DNA from: Adiantum capillus-veneris | Lineage: Eukaryota > Streptophyta > Polypodiopsida > Polypodiales > Pteridaceae | Assembly (NCBI GenBank): GCA_014529385.2 | Contig: CM043966.1 | Coordinates: forward strand, 43,906,537 to 43,970,536 | Direction of reading: 5' to 3' | DNA: 64,000 nucleotides | In this document: positions 32,573 through 45,251 of the stretch, one piece after another | How the letters are laid out: the number at the start of each line of letters is the position of its first letter | Position numbering within the stretch: the stretch's first letter is position 1 | Program-made: the position numbers and the translations under genes | Notes under the pieces: model-generated | The model's database searches: none | The model's input: the letters and a program-made list of their open reading frames with translations, nothing else | Told to the model about the DNA's origin: nothing

Positions 32573-33730
32573 AGGATTTCAAATTTTTCCTTATCAACCT
32601 GCAGTGAAAAACGAAAACACAAAACCAACAACCAAATAATCAATATTTTTGTTATCATAGAGTGAACAAAGTATACCTGAAATGATCCTAGAGTTAGAAT
32701 GTTGTTTTCGGATTGCACGTTGAAGTATTGTGGATTCTCTTTTGTTATTGATGAATCCAGAGCTCTGTTAATGAGGGTAATGGTGACTCTCTCCAGCTTC
32801 TTGTTCTTCAGGACCTCGCACTCGTCGAGATTCAAAAAAAAACTTGATAATCCCACCGCACTCCTCTTGATTGATGTCAAAGAAGTGAACTCCATACCTT
32901 TGCAATGCTTCAAGATCAACGAAGAGGTTGTTGTGCTCGTTAAACTGTACCTCTCTGCCGCCCTTGCCTAAGAACGTTGCTTCAATATGGAATGGTGACC
33001 CAAGTTTCTCAAACACCTCATCGTTTACGTGCCGGCGAGTAGCCTTTACATGTGATGGCTTTGGCAGCAATGATCCTCTCTGTAGGTTATTTTGAGACTT
33101 TTTAGCTAATGCTTTGAAGAGTGCCCTGTATCCCATCTGCGAGATGCCACTCTCATCAAGTATTGCTTGCACTTCCATTGGTTCCAACTGATTCTCATTC
33201 ATGAAGCAGGTAAGGAGCCTCCCTTTCAACTTACGAAATTTTTTCTGAATTATCATCTCTTCAACTACTTTTTTTGGAACTAAACAGCTGTAATGCACTC
33301 CGGCATTGAAGCCTGCACCGTTCGAGTTTGGATGCAGTAAAGACCTGCCAAAAAATCACCATGCGTTATGATCATGTATAGGAAAGTGTATCCATTTCTT
33401 AGTGAAGCACATTGAAGATACAAAAGCAGAAACAAACTTTGAGTTACCTTAAATCTCGTATTCCTTTTTTCAGGCCACCATTACCAATCTTCATGTTGCA
33501 CAGATCTTGTTTTCTTTTCTGAATACCAAGCACGGTGTCTTTCTCTCGCAAACTTGTGATCTTCTTCTCAAGGCCTTGGATTGTCTCTTTGTTTGATGAA
33601 ATCTTTTGAGAGCATGCTTCATTAAGTTTTTTCAGCTGCATGTTCTCCATCGCCAGGAAATTTCTTTGCCTTTCCGCATTCAATCCTCTCATTTCCAAAT
33701 GTTCGGTGTATCCCAATAGCCCATCCTTGC

Positions 33731-33965
33731 CATCGCCTGTGAAATGTATGTTAGGAAATAAGACGTAGCTAAATAGATAATTGAGTAGATTACTTAATGG
33801 AGAGAGACAGATTTACATACACAAGATTATAGAGTAGAGAGAGAGAGAGAGAGAGAGAGTACACACGATATACGTGGTTCACCCAATGTGGGCTACGTCC
33901 ACGGGAAAGCAGCCACTCAATGGCTTTAGTACTTCAAAACAAGAAGTAGTTTTTCATTGTGAGGG
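33731..33965. repeat. LTR-junction-like fragment with (GA)n
   Basis: GATATACGTGGTTCACC and GGCTACGTCCACGGG (33868-33905) resemble a block common near the 3' end of plant copia LTRs or leaders. A short (GA)n run lies at 33838-33858. No primer site was identified. Confidence 0.35.
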
Positions 33966-35130
33966 AATGAAAAGGATGGCACTCACTTTCTCAGTGGTGC
34001 TGTCTAGCTTGGTGGATAACTTCCTCTTTGCATGTGTATAACGCTAAATAGATCGTCTATTCTGAGCAATCCAACCAACATATCTAATTCTCCCCACCAT
34101 TAGCTACTCCTTTCAAAATTGATTGCAATAGGTGTTGTAAATGTACCTTTGTGTCCCCTTGCTTGTACAAACATATTTTTGTCCCTCATCAACCCTTATC
34201 ACCGTGTCAATCACATATCGCCTTACCTTGCACATATATAGCCTATAAAATGGTTGTGCCCTCTACAATTGAGGTGGCTCTCTTCTTGGCCCAGATCTAC
34301 AAAAGCAACTTCACCCCACTACCATCTAAGGTGGCCATCTAAGGTGCCATCTGGGCCGTCCAATCATAACGACGATAATACCACTTGAAGTTGTCATCAA
34401 TAGCAGTAGCCTAAAATGGACCGCCGACCTTTGCTACCCTCCAAAATAGCACTGATCATCGCCTGCTAAAACTAGTTCGCACTGTATGGACTAGTTTGGA
34501 GTAGATTTAAATGCAATGATTTGATTAATAGAAGGGAAAATTACCAAAATATCCCTATAATTTGTGGAAATTCTCAAAAAATCCCTCAAATTAAAAAAAA
34601 AAATCCCAATATACCTTCGCACATTTTGGGATATATTTGCCCCAATTTTGCGTAGTTTAATGTTAATGACAATGGAGATTTATCTTTTAGCATATTCAAG
34701 AAGATTATTCACCAATGAGATCACACATAGAGGCATTTGTGTTCAAAAGTGATGAACAATTTTAGCTATAGAGCCCGCAATACCATCTTAAATCCTAGCT
34801 CTATCGTCTTCTATTAAGGAGAACCAATCTTCCTATGAAGAGTTGGAAAATTTCTTGTGTTTATAAATCTTTGCGAGGCTAGTTAGGAGTATTTTGAGAA
34901 TTTTGGAAAAATTGAAGTGCTTTTTGGGAATTTTTGATGAAGTACTAGGGGTACAATGGGAATTTTCCAAGTTTGAAAGGTACTCTAGGAATTTTCTCAA
35001 TTTATAGGAGCATTTTGATTATTTTCCTTGTTTCAAACCAAAATAATACACGAAAAACCTCATTTGTATAACTACTTGCTTGCAGATGTTGTTGGAACCA
35101 TTCCGCGCCAGTGCAGACTGGTTTTGACAA
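33966..35130 (+). repeat. Dispersed 1.2-kb repeat, copy 2
   Basis: Direct, diverged copy of 5895-7110. It retains the right arm of the inverted-repeat element (34365-34465) but lacks the left arm, so the shared unit is not the inverted-repeat element alone. Confidence 0.75.
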
Positions 35131-35449
35131 CTTACGCGAGGGCATTAAGGTCAAAAGTGGTATAAATACCTTACAATCTCAAACCCTAATGTTCTAATTT
35201 AACCATCTACTCAATCTAAATGTCAAAAATGGGATACAATCTGGAAACTTCTATAAGCCCCAATATTTACAAAGGTGAAATGTCGGTTTTTCTCAAAGAA
35301 TAGTTACAAAAAATAATATTCCGCCGAACAATCATTCTCCGTTGGGTGTGTCTAGTTGCTAACAAAAGCCTAAAAAATATATATATCCAAGATCTAAATT
35401 TTCACTAGAAAAAATATGGCTAAATTCAAACTAGCATTTGTATATTTTT

Positions 35450-35732
35450 CTTCGTGTTGTAAGGCTCACCTATAGGTGAGATGAGAGAAGAGAGATCGAT
35501 GGAATGAGCAAAACAACCGTTTCAGCGTATATAAACAAATTTATTTCGATCTAATTAATATTTCGATCGAAGTACTATTTTGATCGAACTACTATTTCGA
35601 TCGAATTGGTGAGAAATTATACGATACGGTGTTTTTGCTGAGTTGGCACCTATAATTCGACCAAATAAAGATAGGTGTTGTATAATATGCCCGTTTAAGG
35701 CATATTATACGTACACCGTATAACGTATGATG
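35450..35732 (-). mobile_element. Orphan end of a related hAT element
   Basis: The segment ends ATGCAACTTAG at 35732, the exact complement of the left terminus of the hAT at 24350. Inward it carries the same TTTCGATCGAA palindromes (35545-35605) and GTATAATATGCCCG-like words. The following 8 bases are CCCTTGCA, but I found no matching copy on the left, so the other end is lost or rearranged. Confidence 0.7.
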
Positions 35733-35739
35733 CAACTTA

Positions 35740-37979
35740 GCCCTTGCAAGAGGTGGAATCATCAGTCTAATCAAGTTAATTCTGCTAATTTATGCCTAAT
35801 TTGATGATTTGAGTGTTTGATTTTAACCTACAAATTGTCAATTTTGGAACCGATTTGATGGTGCACACACTTGTGTGTGCAATGATGTGACTTCGCGCGG
35901 AGTAAAGGAATAACTTGGAGTGTAATTACGATGTAAATGCACTCACTTGTTATGTCAATTTTTTATTGATCAATGTGATTCAATTTGCTAATCATTTGTT
36001 GAAATTAGGTGTGTAACACAAATTGACCTACACTTTGCACCTAATTTGATACACTTGGAATGAAATTGATAGACAAATTGTGACTAATGAACTTTGTGTG
36101 TATCCAAATAATGCTTAATTCTCATCAAGAATTCATGTGTGTGCATTGTGTGTGTGCACACACCAAAGAGGGAAAAAACTGTCAAAAATTTCAAGTTTTT
36201 GTGCACCTAATCTTTAGTGTGTGCATGCATATAAAGTGACGGAATTGATGATACATGAGTATGCAAACATGTAAATGATGTGTATGTTATGCTAATTCAA
36301 TCATTGGATAAGCCTAATTGCCAAAAAATTGGGCAAAAATTGAGTGTGTGTGCCTATCCAAGACCACTTGATTTTCTATGATTGATGGTCAATTAGGGCA
36401 CCTAAATGGTATTTGATTATGAAATTTGCATGAAAAGTGTGTGCAATAATTAGGTTTAAGACTAAATTCATTGCCAATTGAGCCAAATTTGAATTTTTGT
36501 GCTTAATTTTTGAGTGTGTGCATTACTTGATTGGATAAAAATAGTGCTATTTTTTAAGAAATTAAGCATGTATGTATTCACTTATGCTTGATCGAACTTG
36601 CAATTTGTGCATTTCAATGTGAAATTCATGGATTTTTGCATAAAAATTTGGCCTAAATCTGGGTGTGGGTGCCTACTCAATGGCATTGGATATCCAAATT
36701 AAGGATGAATAATTGGGAGCAATTACCAATTATGATGATTGAAAGGCTTAAAAGATTGGTGTGTATAATCAAATGACTTGGTATGACTCAATTGTATACA
36801 ATTGAGGATGATTTTATTGATGTGTATGCCGATTGGATATGGTGAAAATTTGAATGATTTGTGCAATTTCTAGTGTCATAATCAAAAGTGAGCAGCCATG
36901 CAAAACAAAAAATGACAAACCTAAATTGGTTTGAATGATTAGTGTTAGCGAATATGAGCAATTACTTTTGCAATGATTGTTAAATCAAGCTTGTATTGGC
37001 TAAATTAATCACTCAAGGGGTGTGTATAGATAACCAATTGAAGTAACAAAGCCAAATTTGTTCATGAATTTTTTTGTATGCATACCGAATGATCTCAAAT
37101 TGGAAGAAATATGGATGGGAATGGATTAATAGCGTGAAACAATGGAAATAAAATCTTAAAATTCCAATGGGAATCGCGCAAATATAAAGTATGGGCTTGC
37201 TTGAAAAGAAATTGGGCATGTCGTATGCATGACGTCCAATTGCATCCAAATAAACATGGTACAATTGAATCAAGAAGGATAAGAGATTATTAAAAGGAAT
37301 TATACATGGGTTTTTGGATTACTTTTAGGTGTATTACGTGCACTTCCAATTGAAGATTTTGCATCTCAATTATTGTTGCATGAAATTTCATGGAAAAATT
37401 TGGTCATGAACTTGTATATTGAGAATGGGCATGAATTTGCGAGCATATATGTTTTAGAATTTCGTGCGAGAGTTGATTAGCAAAGTATAGTCTTCATTGG
37501 CTTTTATGATTTCTCATGTCTTCTCTCTCAAAAATCTGCGTGGGAACGACTCGTAGGGATTTTCTTCAAAATTGACCTGCCTGGCAGTCGTTTGTCGGAT
37601 TGTGTTGGATGCACCAAATGGGTCGTGCAAGCTAACATGCTCACAACTGGACACTCCACCTTCCTCGTGCATCACCCACTTAACTCGCCACTTGACTGGC
37701 TTGGCATGTGCATGAAACCCACACACACACACACAGTCAAAAAGTCACACACGCATCCACTGTGCTAATTATTGACCACACCCGGACCCCGCCAACCTTG
37801 GCTCACAACGCTGCTGACCCGGAGCCGCAACCCCACCCAATTGCCAGTTGTGGCTCTCAGAAGACACACACACACAAGGGCCGCTTCTGGGCCTTTGGCT
37901 CTGGAACTAAGCGCCTGCAACACACACATAGTGATGTTTTCGCAACTCGCCGAGTCCTGCCTTGACTCGCTAGCAGCCA

Positions 37980-38061
<82 letters not shown>

Positions 38062-38142
38062 TGATGTTTTGCACTGCCGTTTCTTTGACTGCATGCTCAA
38101 CACAAACACACACACACACGCTCCCAAATTACGATTCCCAAA

Positions 38143-38175
<33 letters not shown>

Positions 38176-40645
38176 CGACCCCATAGCTGCAGCCATCGCA
38201 GTGAGCAAAATCCTTTTTAGGAAATAAAAATAAAATAAAAAGCTAAGCATGCGTTCCCACACACCTAACCTCCCTTGCATTCGAGTAAATGGTTCATCTC
38301 AATGGGAGAATTTTGTATGTTAAACCTGCTTTGATAAGCATAAAATTCTTGTGATACTTCAGGTTAATGCAAAATGCTTTTGCACACTAGCATATTACTA
38401 GAGATGGTACTTGAGGGAGCTTGACAAATGACTTCATCTTATGTTTTTCTTTGCTATGCATGCCGTATGAGAGCTAGCTAGATGTGAGCATCAAGTGGGT
38501 GCCTAGATTGAGCAAGCAAACGAGCTATTGTACTAAATTTTTTTCCTATGTGCTTGATATGATTGAAGTCTCATTGCACTAAAAATTCTTTATGCACTTG
38601 AGCTTTAGTCGAGAGATTCATTGATGAACTCATGTTTGATGGAGAGTGCGCATAAAAAATTGAACTTGGCTTGTTGCATTTTAATGCTTGAGTTGAATTC
38701 AAAATCCTTGCATAACACTAAAATTGAGGATTTTTGAGTGGCCATACAATACCATTTTGGATTTAGTGCTTGATGTGCATGAATAAATGCTTTGGCACTA
38801 ACCATTGTGCTTTCATTTTGAAGGGTTGTGGCAAAGTGGGATTTCAAATGATCCAAGAAGGGGTCATCATTGCAATGTATTGCAACAGTTTGGCTAATTA
38901 TAGCCATTCCAAACTTTTTTGGATTAAAAGTTGTATACATGCTAGCTCATAGCTTGGTCAAAAGTTAAATTTTTTTCATTTTGAGCTAGTTTTTTAGCGA
39001 ACTTTTTTGAGCTTTCAAGTACATAATTTGGCTATTGAGAGCCATTCATTTTCATTTCGTCAAGTTGTAGTCATCTCTATTCAAAAGTTGCATTATTTTC
39101 AGCTCTTGGCTTGTTTTTCCCATATTTCATTGAGCTTGAAACTAATCTACTTTTGAATCATGCATGAGAGATTGTAAAAATTTGCAAAATTGGCTTATGT
39201 AGAAGCATTATACCTTTCTCATTGTTGTTAAGTATGCATAAATTCTCTACAAAGAGCATCATGTGCATAACCAAAGGCACTTTTTTCCCTTGGTTTTTTT
39301 CCCTTTGGCAAATTTGGGTATGCAAGACCCTAGCTTTAGGTTTTCATTAATGTTTTTTGTGTGTGCTTTTGGATTTTAATAAAAAGACTTTGGAGCTTGT
39401 GTTCACACTTAGCTTCAAATCAGCTTCTTTGACAAATAAAAAGATCAAGAGGCTTCTCTACAAAGGGGATGCTTGCTCGAGGATGCACAAAGAGCACGAA
39501 TAGGTGTAATCCTTCCAAGATTTTTCTTTTTTTTTTATCTCTTCATTCTCTATGCTTGGTTAAGTGAAATTTTGCTTCTAAGCTATGGTTTTTTCATGTT
39601 CTAAAGCTAGGCATCCTAAAGTTTCAACACTTTGCTTTGTGAGAATTAACTCATAAAAAAATTAGGTTTTATGTGTGCTAATCATAAGTAATTGGCCTTG
39701 ACCTTAGATTAATGTAGGTTCATTTTTCATTAGTCCTAGACTCTTAGTGATAGTCTTAATACTCCATTCATTATTAACATGACCTAGGGCTACAATTAGG
39801 CTTTAGTCCTTTAGTCCAATTGCCATTGGCATCTTGAGTTGGAAGCAATAGAAATGTGCTAAAAAATGAAACAATGAGGCAAAAAAGTGTCAATAAAAAG
39901 TAGCAAAAATGCTACTAGACACACGAAAAGAAAATTTCTATGTTATGTTGTGTCTATGTGAGGCCTAGCGCCTTATTTGCACTTGGCAGGCAAGGGGAAT
40001 CACCTTGACTCGCTTGGTCAAAGCCCTAAACTGATGCCCTAGGATGATAGGGGTTAGCCGTCGCCTTAGTAGGCTAGTAGGCTTTTGGAACACCTTCTTG
40101 AGTTTTCAAGGAGTCGAGAGTCTCACCTAGACTTGCCTTGGGGTGGTAGCCTTGTGATGTGTTTTACTTTTTTCAATGAATGACAAATACAAAACTTCCA
40201 TGAGCTTCAAAAAGCTGTGACAATGTACTAATAGATTAGGAGCTTTTTTATAGCCCGTAGACATCATAGACTTGAATATTTATTAAGATTGTTCACATAG
40301 TTTTTAGGCTAGTAGGTTTATGAACTTGCATTAGCCTAGGGTCATAACTGATTGCTTGTGTTTCATGCATAAAACTGAAATTTTAAGTGATTTAATCTTC
40401 ACGATAGTTTAGGTGTCTTTTTTGCTTTATGTTGTCTAGTTTTTTACTATGATTGACCCATCTTTTAGAAGCAAAAAATTACTTTGCATGATTGTTCATT
40501 GTGCTTCATATTTTATTCATTCTTGGTGGCCTTTGATGCTCATTACTTGTTCTTATGTTTTGCAGCTCAATATTTCTTCGATGGACTTGCTTTCTACCAC
40601 GTCACCGTGTTTTGCTTCACCGACACACGAGGACGTGCGCCAAAT
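35740..40645. other. Gene-poor AT-rich DNA, possibly internal region of a non-coding LTR element
   Basis: Nearly 5 kb with no frame longer than about 100 codons outside microsatellites. It is rich in TGTGTGCA and AAATTG words, with a long (CA)n tract (37981-38059) and a (GT)n tract (38143-38174). It leads into a polypurine tract and LTR start at 40646. The last frame before the tract ends ...DVRQIRKGEC (40449-40664), which resembles ends of retroelement polyproteins, but this is weak evidence. Confidence 0.4.
37981..38059. repeat. (CA)n microsatellite
   Basis: About 39 CA repeats. GTGATGTTTT follows both this tract and the shorter CACACACAT near 37920, so a local duplication seems to have seeded it. 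Confidence 0.95.
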
Positions 40646-41000
40646 TAGGAAGGGGGAATGTTAGCAGCGGCTAACACAGGCTACACCAATTATGCATCAA
40701 GCTTTAGATGTGCTATAGTGCACAATATTTCCTTATCATTTGTATAGGGCCTTGGGCTCATTTAGGAGTTCCAAAGTTGTATAAGTCTCGGCTAAAGAGC
40801 TCAACTTTATCCCATAGTTGAAGGGTTTGAGGCCCAAAGCTATAAAAGAGCCCTATGCTTAATGAGAAGTCATTCTTGGGTGAGTTCTTCTCTTTGTAGA
40901 GTGGATGGTCATGAGGCTCATGGGCTTTCCATGCCCATGTAACTCTTGATTTCTAATAATAAATTACACTTTTTTTCTTATTAGTCTTCTTTGTTTGATT
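40646..41000 (+). repeat. Polypurine tract and LTR start of an unidentified retroelement
   Basis: AGGAAGGGGGAA at about 40647-40658 is directly followed by TGTTAGCAGCGGCTAACA (itself a small palindrome), the usual arrangement at the start of a 3' LTR. A TATA-like CTATAAAAGAGCC lies near 40849 and an AATAATAAATTA signal near 40955. The LTR end and the partner LTR are not identified, so the true extent is unknown. Confidence 0.5.
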
Positions 41001-41608
41001 ATGTGGAGTGAGATTATATTAGTGTGATGGTAGATCTCCTAATCCTTTTTTTGAGTTAATCTATTCTATCCACACCATTGTCCATGGTGTGTGAGGGCTA
41101 TGCCTTCCTTCTCTTCATCTCTCTCTACAAGGTGTGCAATTAGTGTGTGTGCATACGTAGTTGCATTGAAGGGTTGTGCCGGAATGGACACACTAATGTG
41201 GAGTAGGTATGTTAATTACATGCTTGTGTAGTTGTGTGATTAAGAGTTGTGAATAGAGTGATTGATGTGAGAGGTTAATTTCAACCACATGATTGTGTGC
41301 AAGTGATTATTAAGTAGGAATGTGTGGTTGATTAGAGGAAGCTCTTTCCATGGTTTCTCTCTATGATGACTAGAAGGATCCCTTGAATCCTCTATGTCTA
41401 TACATCCTAGGCTCGTGCTTCCATGCCCTAGCCGGGTTACCGATCCACGATTTGACAATTTTGTGGATTGCGATTAGGTTATGCTACAACGCCTCCCTAC
41501 AGAGAGGGCAGATTTGCAACCTTGGAGGATCTGCACTTTTTCAGAAAGAGGCAGCCAAGAATGTTCCTTAATGATTGGGAGAGGAAGTGACAAGAGAGAA
41601 AAGGGGGG

Positions 41609-41664
<56 letters not shown>

Positions 41665-42029
41665 GGCTCACATTATTAAGAGACAATACAGTGAGAGAAT
41701 GTGGAATATATGCTTTTCTGGTAGGGGGACTGAAAAGTGCCTCTTTTAATGAGTTTTAAGTGAGAGAGTGTTTTATATGTTAGAGAGAGAAGAGGGGTGG
41801 GAAAAGGACATTTTAAAATTCATTTACCCACCTCTCTTTTGGGTTACTAAATAGAATATTTTCAAATTCAAAATATGGAAATGGCTTTTTATGAAGTCTC
41901 AGCATAGGCCTTTTTGCCCTCTCTTTTAGGCTTGGTCAAACTTGGCTTAAGCTTTAAGCATTCCCTTAAACTGCTAAATAAACAGGCCCTCCTATTCCCA
42001 TTCACTTCCTAATTTCTACAAAGTTTATG
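41001..42029. other. No recognisable gene
   Basis: Contains a (GA)n tract (41608-41661) and short frames without domains. Confidence 0.5.
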
Positions 42030-42269
42030 TTATGCTCGTGATGCATGAAGCTTTCCATCTTCATTGCATCACCTAGGTCACAAGGAACAAAAAGATTGTA
42101 TTGTACCAAGTCTCTCTTGATGGGAGAAACTATAATACAAATGCCTAGGGGAGGATCGAATCTGCATAAATCCGGGCATCAACAATTGTCATGTTCTCTA
42201 AACTCTTGCAATGAGCAAAAGTATTGCTCATGCCAAGTTAACAGAGTACCATGTTTATGTTGCTACCAT
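42030..42269 (+). repeat. Copia LTR-related fragment, left of the Ty3 insertion
   Basis: GCATGAAGCTTTCCATCTTC, TTGTACCAAGTCTCTCTTGA and GGGAGAAACTA are related to the minus strand of 580-970 inside the copia LTR. The fragment probably resumes at 60457, after the Ty3 element that split it at CCAT. Confidence 0.6.
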
Positions 42270-42534
42270 TGATAGCCCGCTTTCAAAATCCTTGTTCGTG
42301 GGAACTAGATCCACGAGGGGGAGCTTTAATATGAATTAAAAAAAACGTTTTTTTATTGGTGTAGGTTGCCGCCACCCCCCCTCCTTCCTTGTCCTTGCGC
42401 TCACAAAGGGAGCCGCCACCCTTGGCACAACCCTCCTCTCTCTGTCCCTCTTGCTTGGCACCATCTCCCTCTCTCTCTCCTCCATTGTTGAAAGAAACCA
42501 ACCCTCTCTCTCTCTCTCATCCATTATAGGAGGC

Positions 42535-42602
<68 letters not shown>

Positions 42603-42644
42603 TACACACACACACTCACCCTCACAACTCTCTCAATCTACCAT

Positions 42645-42735
<91 letters not shown>

Positions 42736-42788
42736 CCTCACAACTCTCTCAATCTACCATAGTCTCTCTCTCTCTCTCTCTCTCTCTC

Positions 42789-42820
<32 letters not shown>

Positions 42821-42865
42821 AACACTTACATACACACACATATAGACACTTCTCTCTCCATCTCT

Positions 42866-42904
<39 letters not shown>

Positions 42905-42955
42905 CACACACACACACACACACTCACAAACACTTACAAACACACACATATAGAC

Positions 42956-43000
<45 letters not shown>

Positions 43001-43052
43001 CACACACACACACACACACACTCACACACACTTACACACACACACATATACA

Positions 43053-43114
<62 letters not shown>

Positions 43115-43676
43115 ACACACACACACACGCACGCAGGCACTTCTCTTTCCATCTCTCTCTCTCTTGTTCAAAAAAAAATTCAGCTCTCTCTCTCTTTCCA
43201 TAGACACAGCCAACCGGCACCAAAATTGACAAGCGTGCTACACCAACACACCAATAAAGCCTTAGACTCACTGACATCTCATCCACGATGCACCTCCTCT
43301 CAATAACATCCGTAGGGTAACTCATTTTCCATTTTCCAAGCCAAACTTTGTCAAAAAGCCATTTTGTATATTCCACCTCTCTCGTGATGGTCACAAAGGC
43401 CCACCTAGGAGAATATTATTTTCTTATTTCTCCCAAAACAAAGCAACGATTAACCATCCAAGACCTGGCTGCCTGCTTTGACTCTTCAGCTTAGGACCCT
43501 AAACTTAATTAGTTTATACTAAACTAATGCAACCTACACCTATAAAGGAGCACTGAGAGGTCACTATCGGGGAGAACACTTGAAAGAGAAGTCATGCACA
43601 CATTCTGACTCCAAGCATCACTATGCATAGGAGTAGGATCTCCGTACACATGGAATTTCCTTAGAGAATGCAGTAT

Positions 43677-43723
<47 letters not shown>

Positions 43724-43867
43724 GTAGTCTGTTGTTTGAGTCGCTGTCGTCTGCATCCTAGCTGCTCAAATCTAGGTGGTGCCCCCTGTTCACTCCCCGT
43801 GACGAGTCCTGCATGCACGGGCCTGGCGTACAGGCCACTAGGGTCCGTTTTGCACTTGTGCTTGTCA
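42270..43867 (+). repeat. 5' LTR of Ty3 element B, packed with CT/CA microsatellites
   Basis: About 1.6 kb. From 42540 to 43170 it is almost entirely alternating (CT)n and (CA)n blocks in a higher-order repeat (for example CTCACCCTCACAACTCTCTC recurs). A TATA-like CTATAAAGGAGCACTGAGAG lies at 43543. It ends at TTGTCA, 43867. Confidence 0.87.
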
Positions 43868-43890
43868 TTTGGCGGCCCCACAGAGGAGGG
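43868..43890 (+). other. Primer binding region of Ty3 element B
   Basis: TTTGGCGGCCCCACAGAGGA directly follows the LTR and matches, with small changes, the TTTTGGCGCCCCCACGGAGG after the LTR of element A. The tRNA is not assigned with certainty; TGGCGCC-type sites are typical of plant Ty3 elements. Confidence 0.7.
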
Positions 43891-45251
43891 ATTCTCAAAA
43901 TCCTTCAATTTACAACTTTGTAAAATGATACACGTCGTCGACCATGGACGAGTGGCTACGGAAATTCTCCAATTGGAGAATGGAGGAGAAATAAATCGAA
44001 GAAGCACTAAGAGCCTTCATCAAAGTGTTGCTGCCGGAATACACCATTGTCAACATCCAGGAAGTAAGTTCTCCATCTTGCATCTCTCATCTAACCGTAA
44101 ATCAAGAGCCACTAGAGGGAGGGCAACAGGCTTCTCTCATTGCCGTCACCCACCATACTGTATCAATGAGTGCCATCAATGGAAGTAAAGGATAAGCGGA
44201 AATCCTTTACATCAATGTCCACCGTGAAAACATCATGCATATTAAGGAAGGAAAGAGGTTAGTAAAGTCTCTCTTCCCCAAGAAATCTGAAAATAGAAGT
44301 GTAGCCTCTACTCCTAAGTGGCCCAAAGGGGTTTCTCGTGCCAAGTTGAAAGTAGGGCTAGGCCAATCCTAAATCACATGACCCCCCAGGAAAAAGAAAC
44401 ACCTGGCCATGCGAGTGCTTTGAGTTCGCATCTGGGAAGCAGAATCGTGCCTAGGCAGCCAAAAAGAAGGTCATCCAAAGAAAAGTGGTGGAAGATTGCC
44501 TATCGATTCATGGCGTGCATGCCAGTGCTGCCAGTTCGCTTCGACAACCCCAAAGCGAAGGTGATAAAGAGGTCCCCATGCCCTAGAGAGGAGTGATTTG
44601 GCTACTGTACTCGCTGTTTTGGAAGGTGAGTAGAGAGCCTTCCTCCTCCCCCCGTACAACTCATCCTAAAGAAATTGTCTACCACTGGTGAAGCCCAGTG
44701 GACCAAAGGTGAGCTACAATTAAATGGTGTGGAATTCATGCAATGAGCCGATTACAATAACTACTTGCAACTGCTGCTAGCTAAAAGGCTAGGAGTGGTC
44801 AACCATGTCTCCATCACTTCATACGTGCTGAGCAATGAAGGGAAGGTGGAGCCTATGAAGGGTGATGACCTCCTATGGATGTGCCGACTTGTCAACACCG
44901 GCATGGTAAGGGTACAAGTGAGTACTCTACATTCTATGCATCATGGATAACTGACCAACTGCTTTTTTGTTTAGATTTCTGCAACACATGCACGTACATA
45001 TATATGTAGATAGAAAGATCTTCTATCACCAAAAGATTGTGTTCTTGTTTGGTGCTGCAGCGGTAGGAGAGATCCTTAGCTCCCCAAATCCCATTATCCT
45101 CCCCATGTTGAATTACCATCACTCCTTTAATGTTCCAATTTTCATCCTGTTTTGATCTATCCACCCAACCTTGTAAGAAGCCGCTAAGCTACTTGTGTTT
45201 AAGAAGAAAAGAGAAAAAGAAAAAAAAAGAGTTTGAAAATCGTGTTTTGCA
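43891..45251 (+). other. Leader of Ty3 element B
   Basis: About 1.4 kb between the primer site and gag. No domain is recognisable in its short frames. Confidence 0.6.

Larger units (their letters stand above)
31978..33730 (-). pseudogene. Cluster gene 6: coiled-coil protein with GD/CxxC/H region, split by hAT
   Basis: Minus-strand exons: one ending at 33448 before GTAACT (coiled coil, ENMQLKKLNEACSQKISSNK); one from 33344 (acceptor TTTTTGGCAG; phases match) to about 32680, with LTCFMNENQLEPMEVQAILD and SQMGYRALFKALAKK; then, after CACTGCAG, from 32597 (VDKEKFEILDWVFSQTQIPS) to the hAT junction. The last part has HMAGDLKTLKCM, NPCLYCIAD and RVHVCTLHVLCRIIEKVV. The series GD, CxxC, then H-rich helix recalls RNase-H-fold transposase-like proteins of other eukaryotes, but I cannot name the family. 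Lesions are a frameshift at an A/T run near 32840, a 77-base tandem duplication, and the hAT insertion. If this is the transposase of the cluster, its loss explains the decay of the neighbours. Confidence 0.6.

Noticed and set aside
37765-38280. Long frames with poly Thr-His or Cys-Val repeats
   Set aside because: Translation of a (CA)n microsatellite, not a gene.
42336-43394. Arg-Glu or Ser-Leu repeat proteins in the Ty3 LTR
   Set aside because: Artefacts of (CT)n and (CA)n arrays within an LTR.
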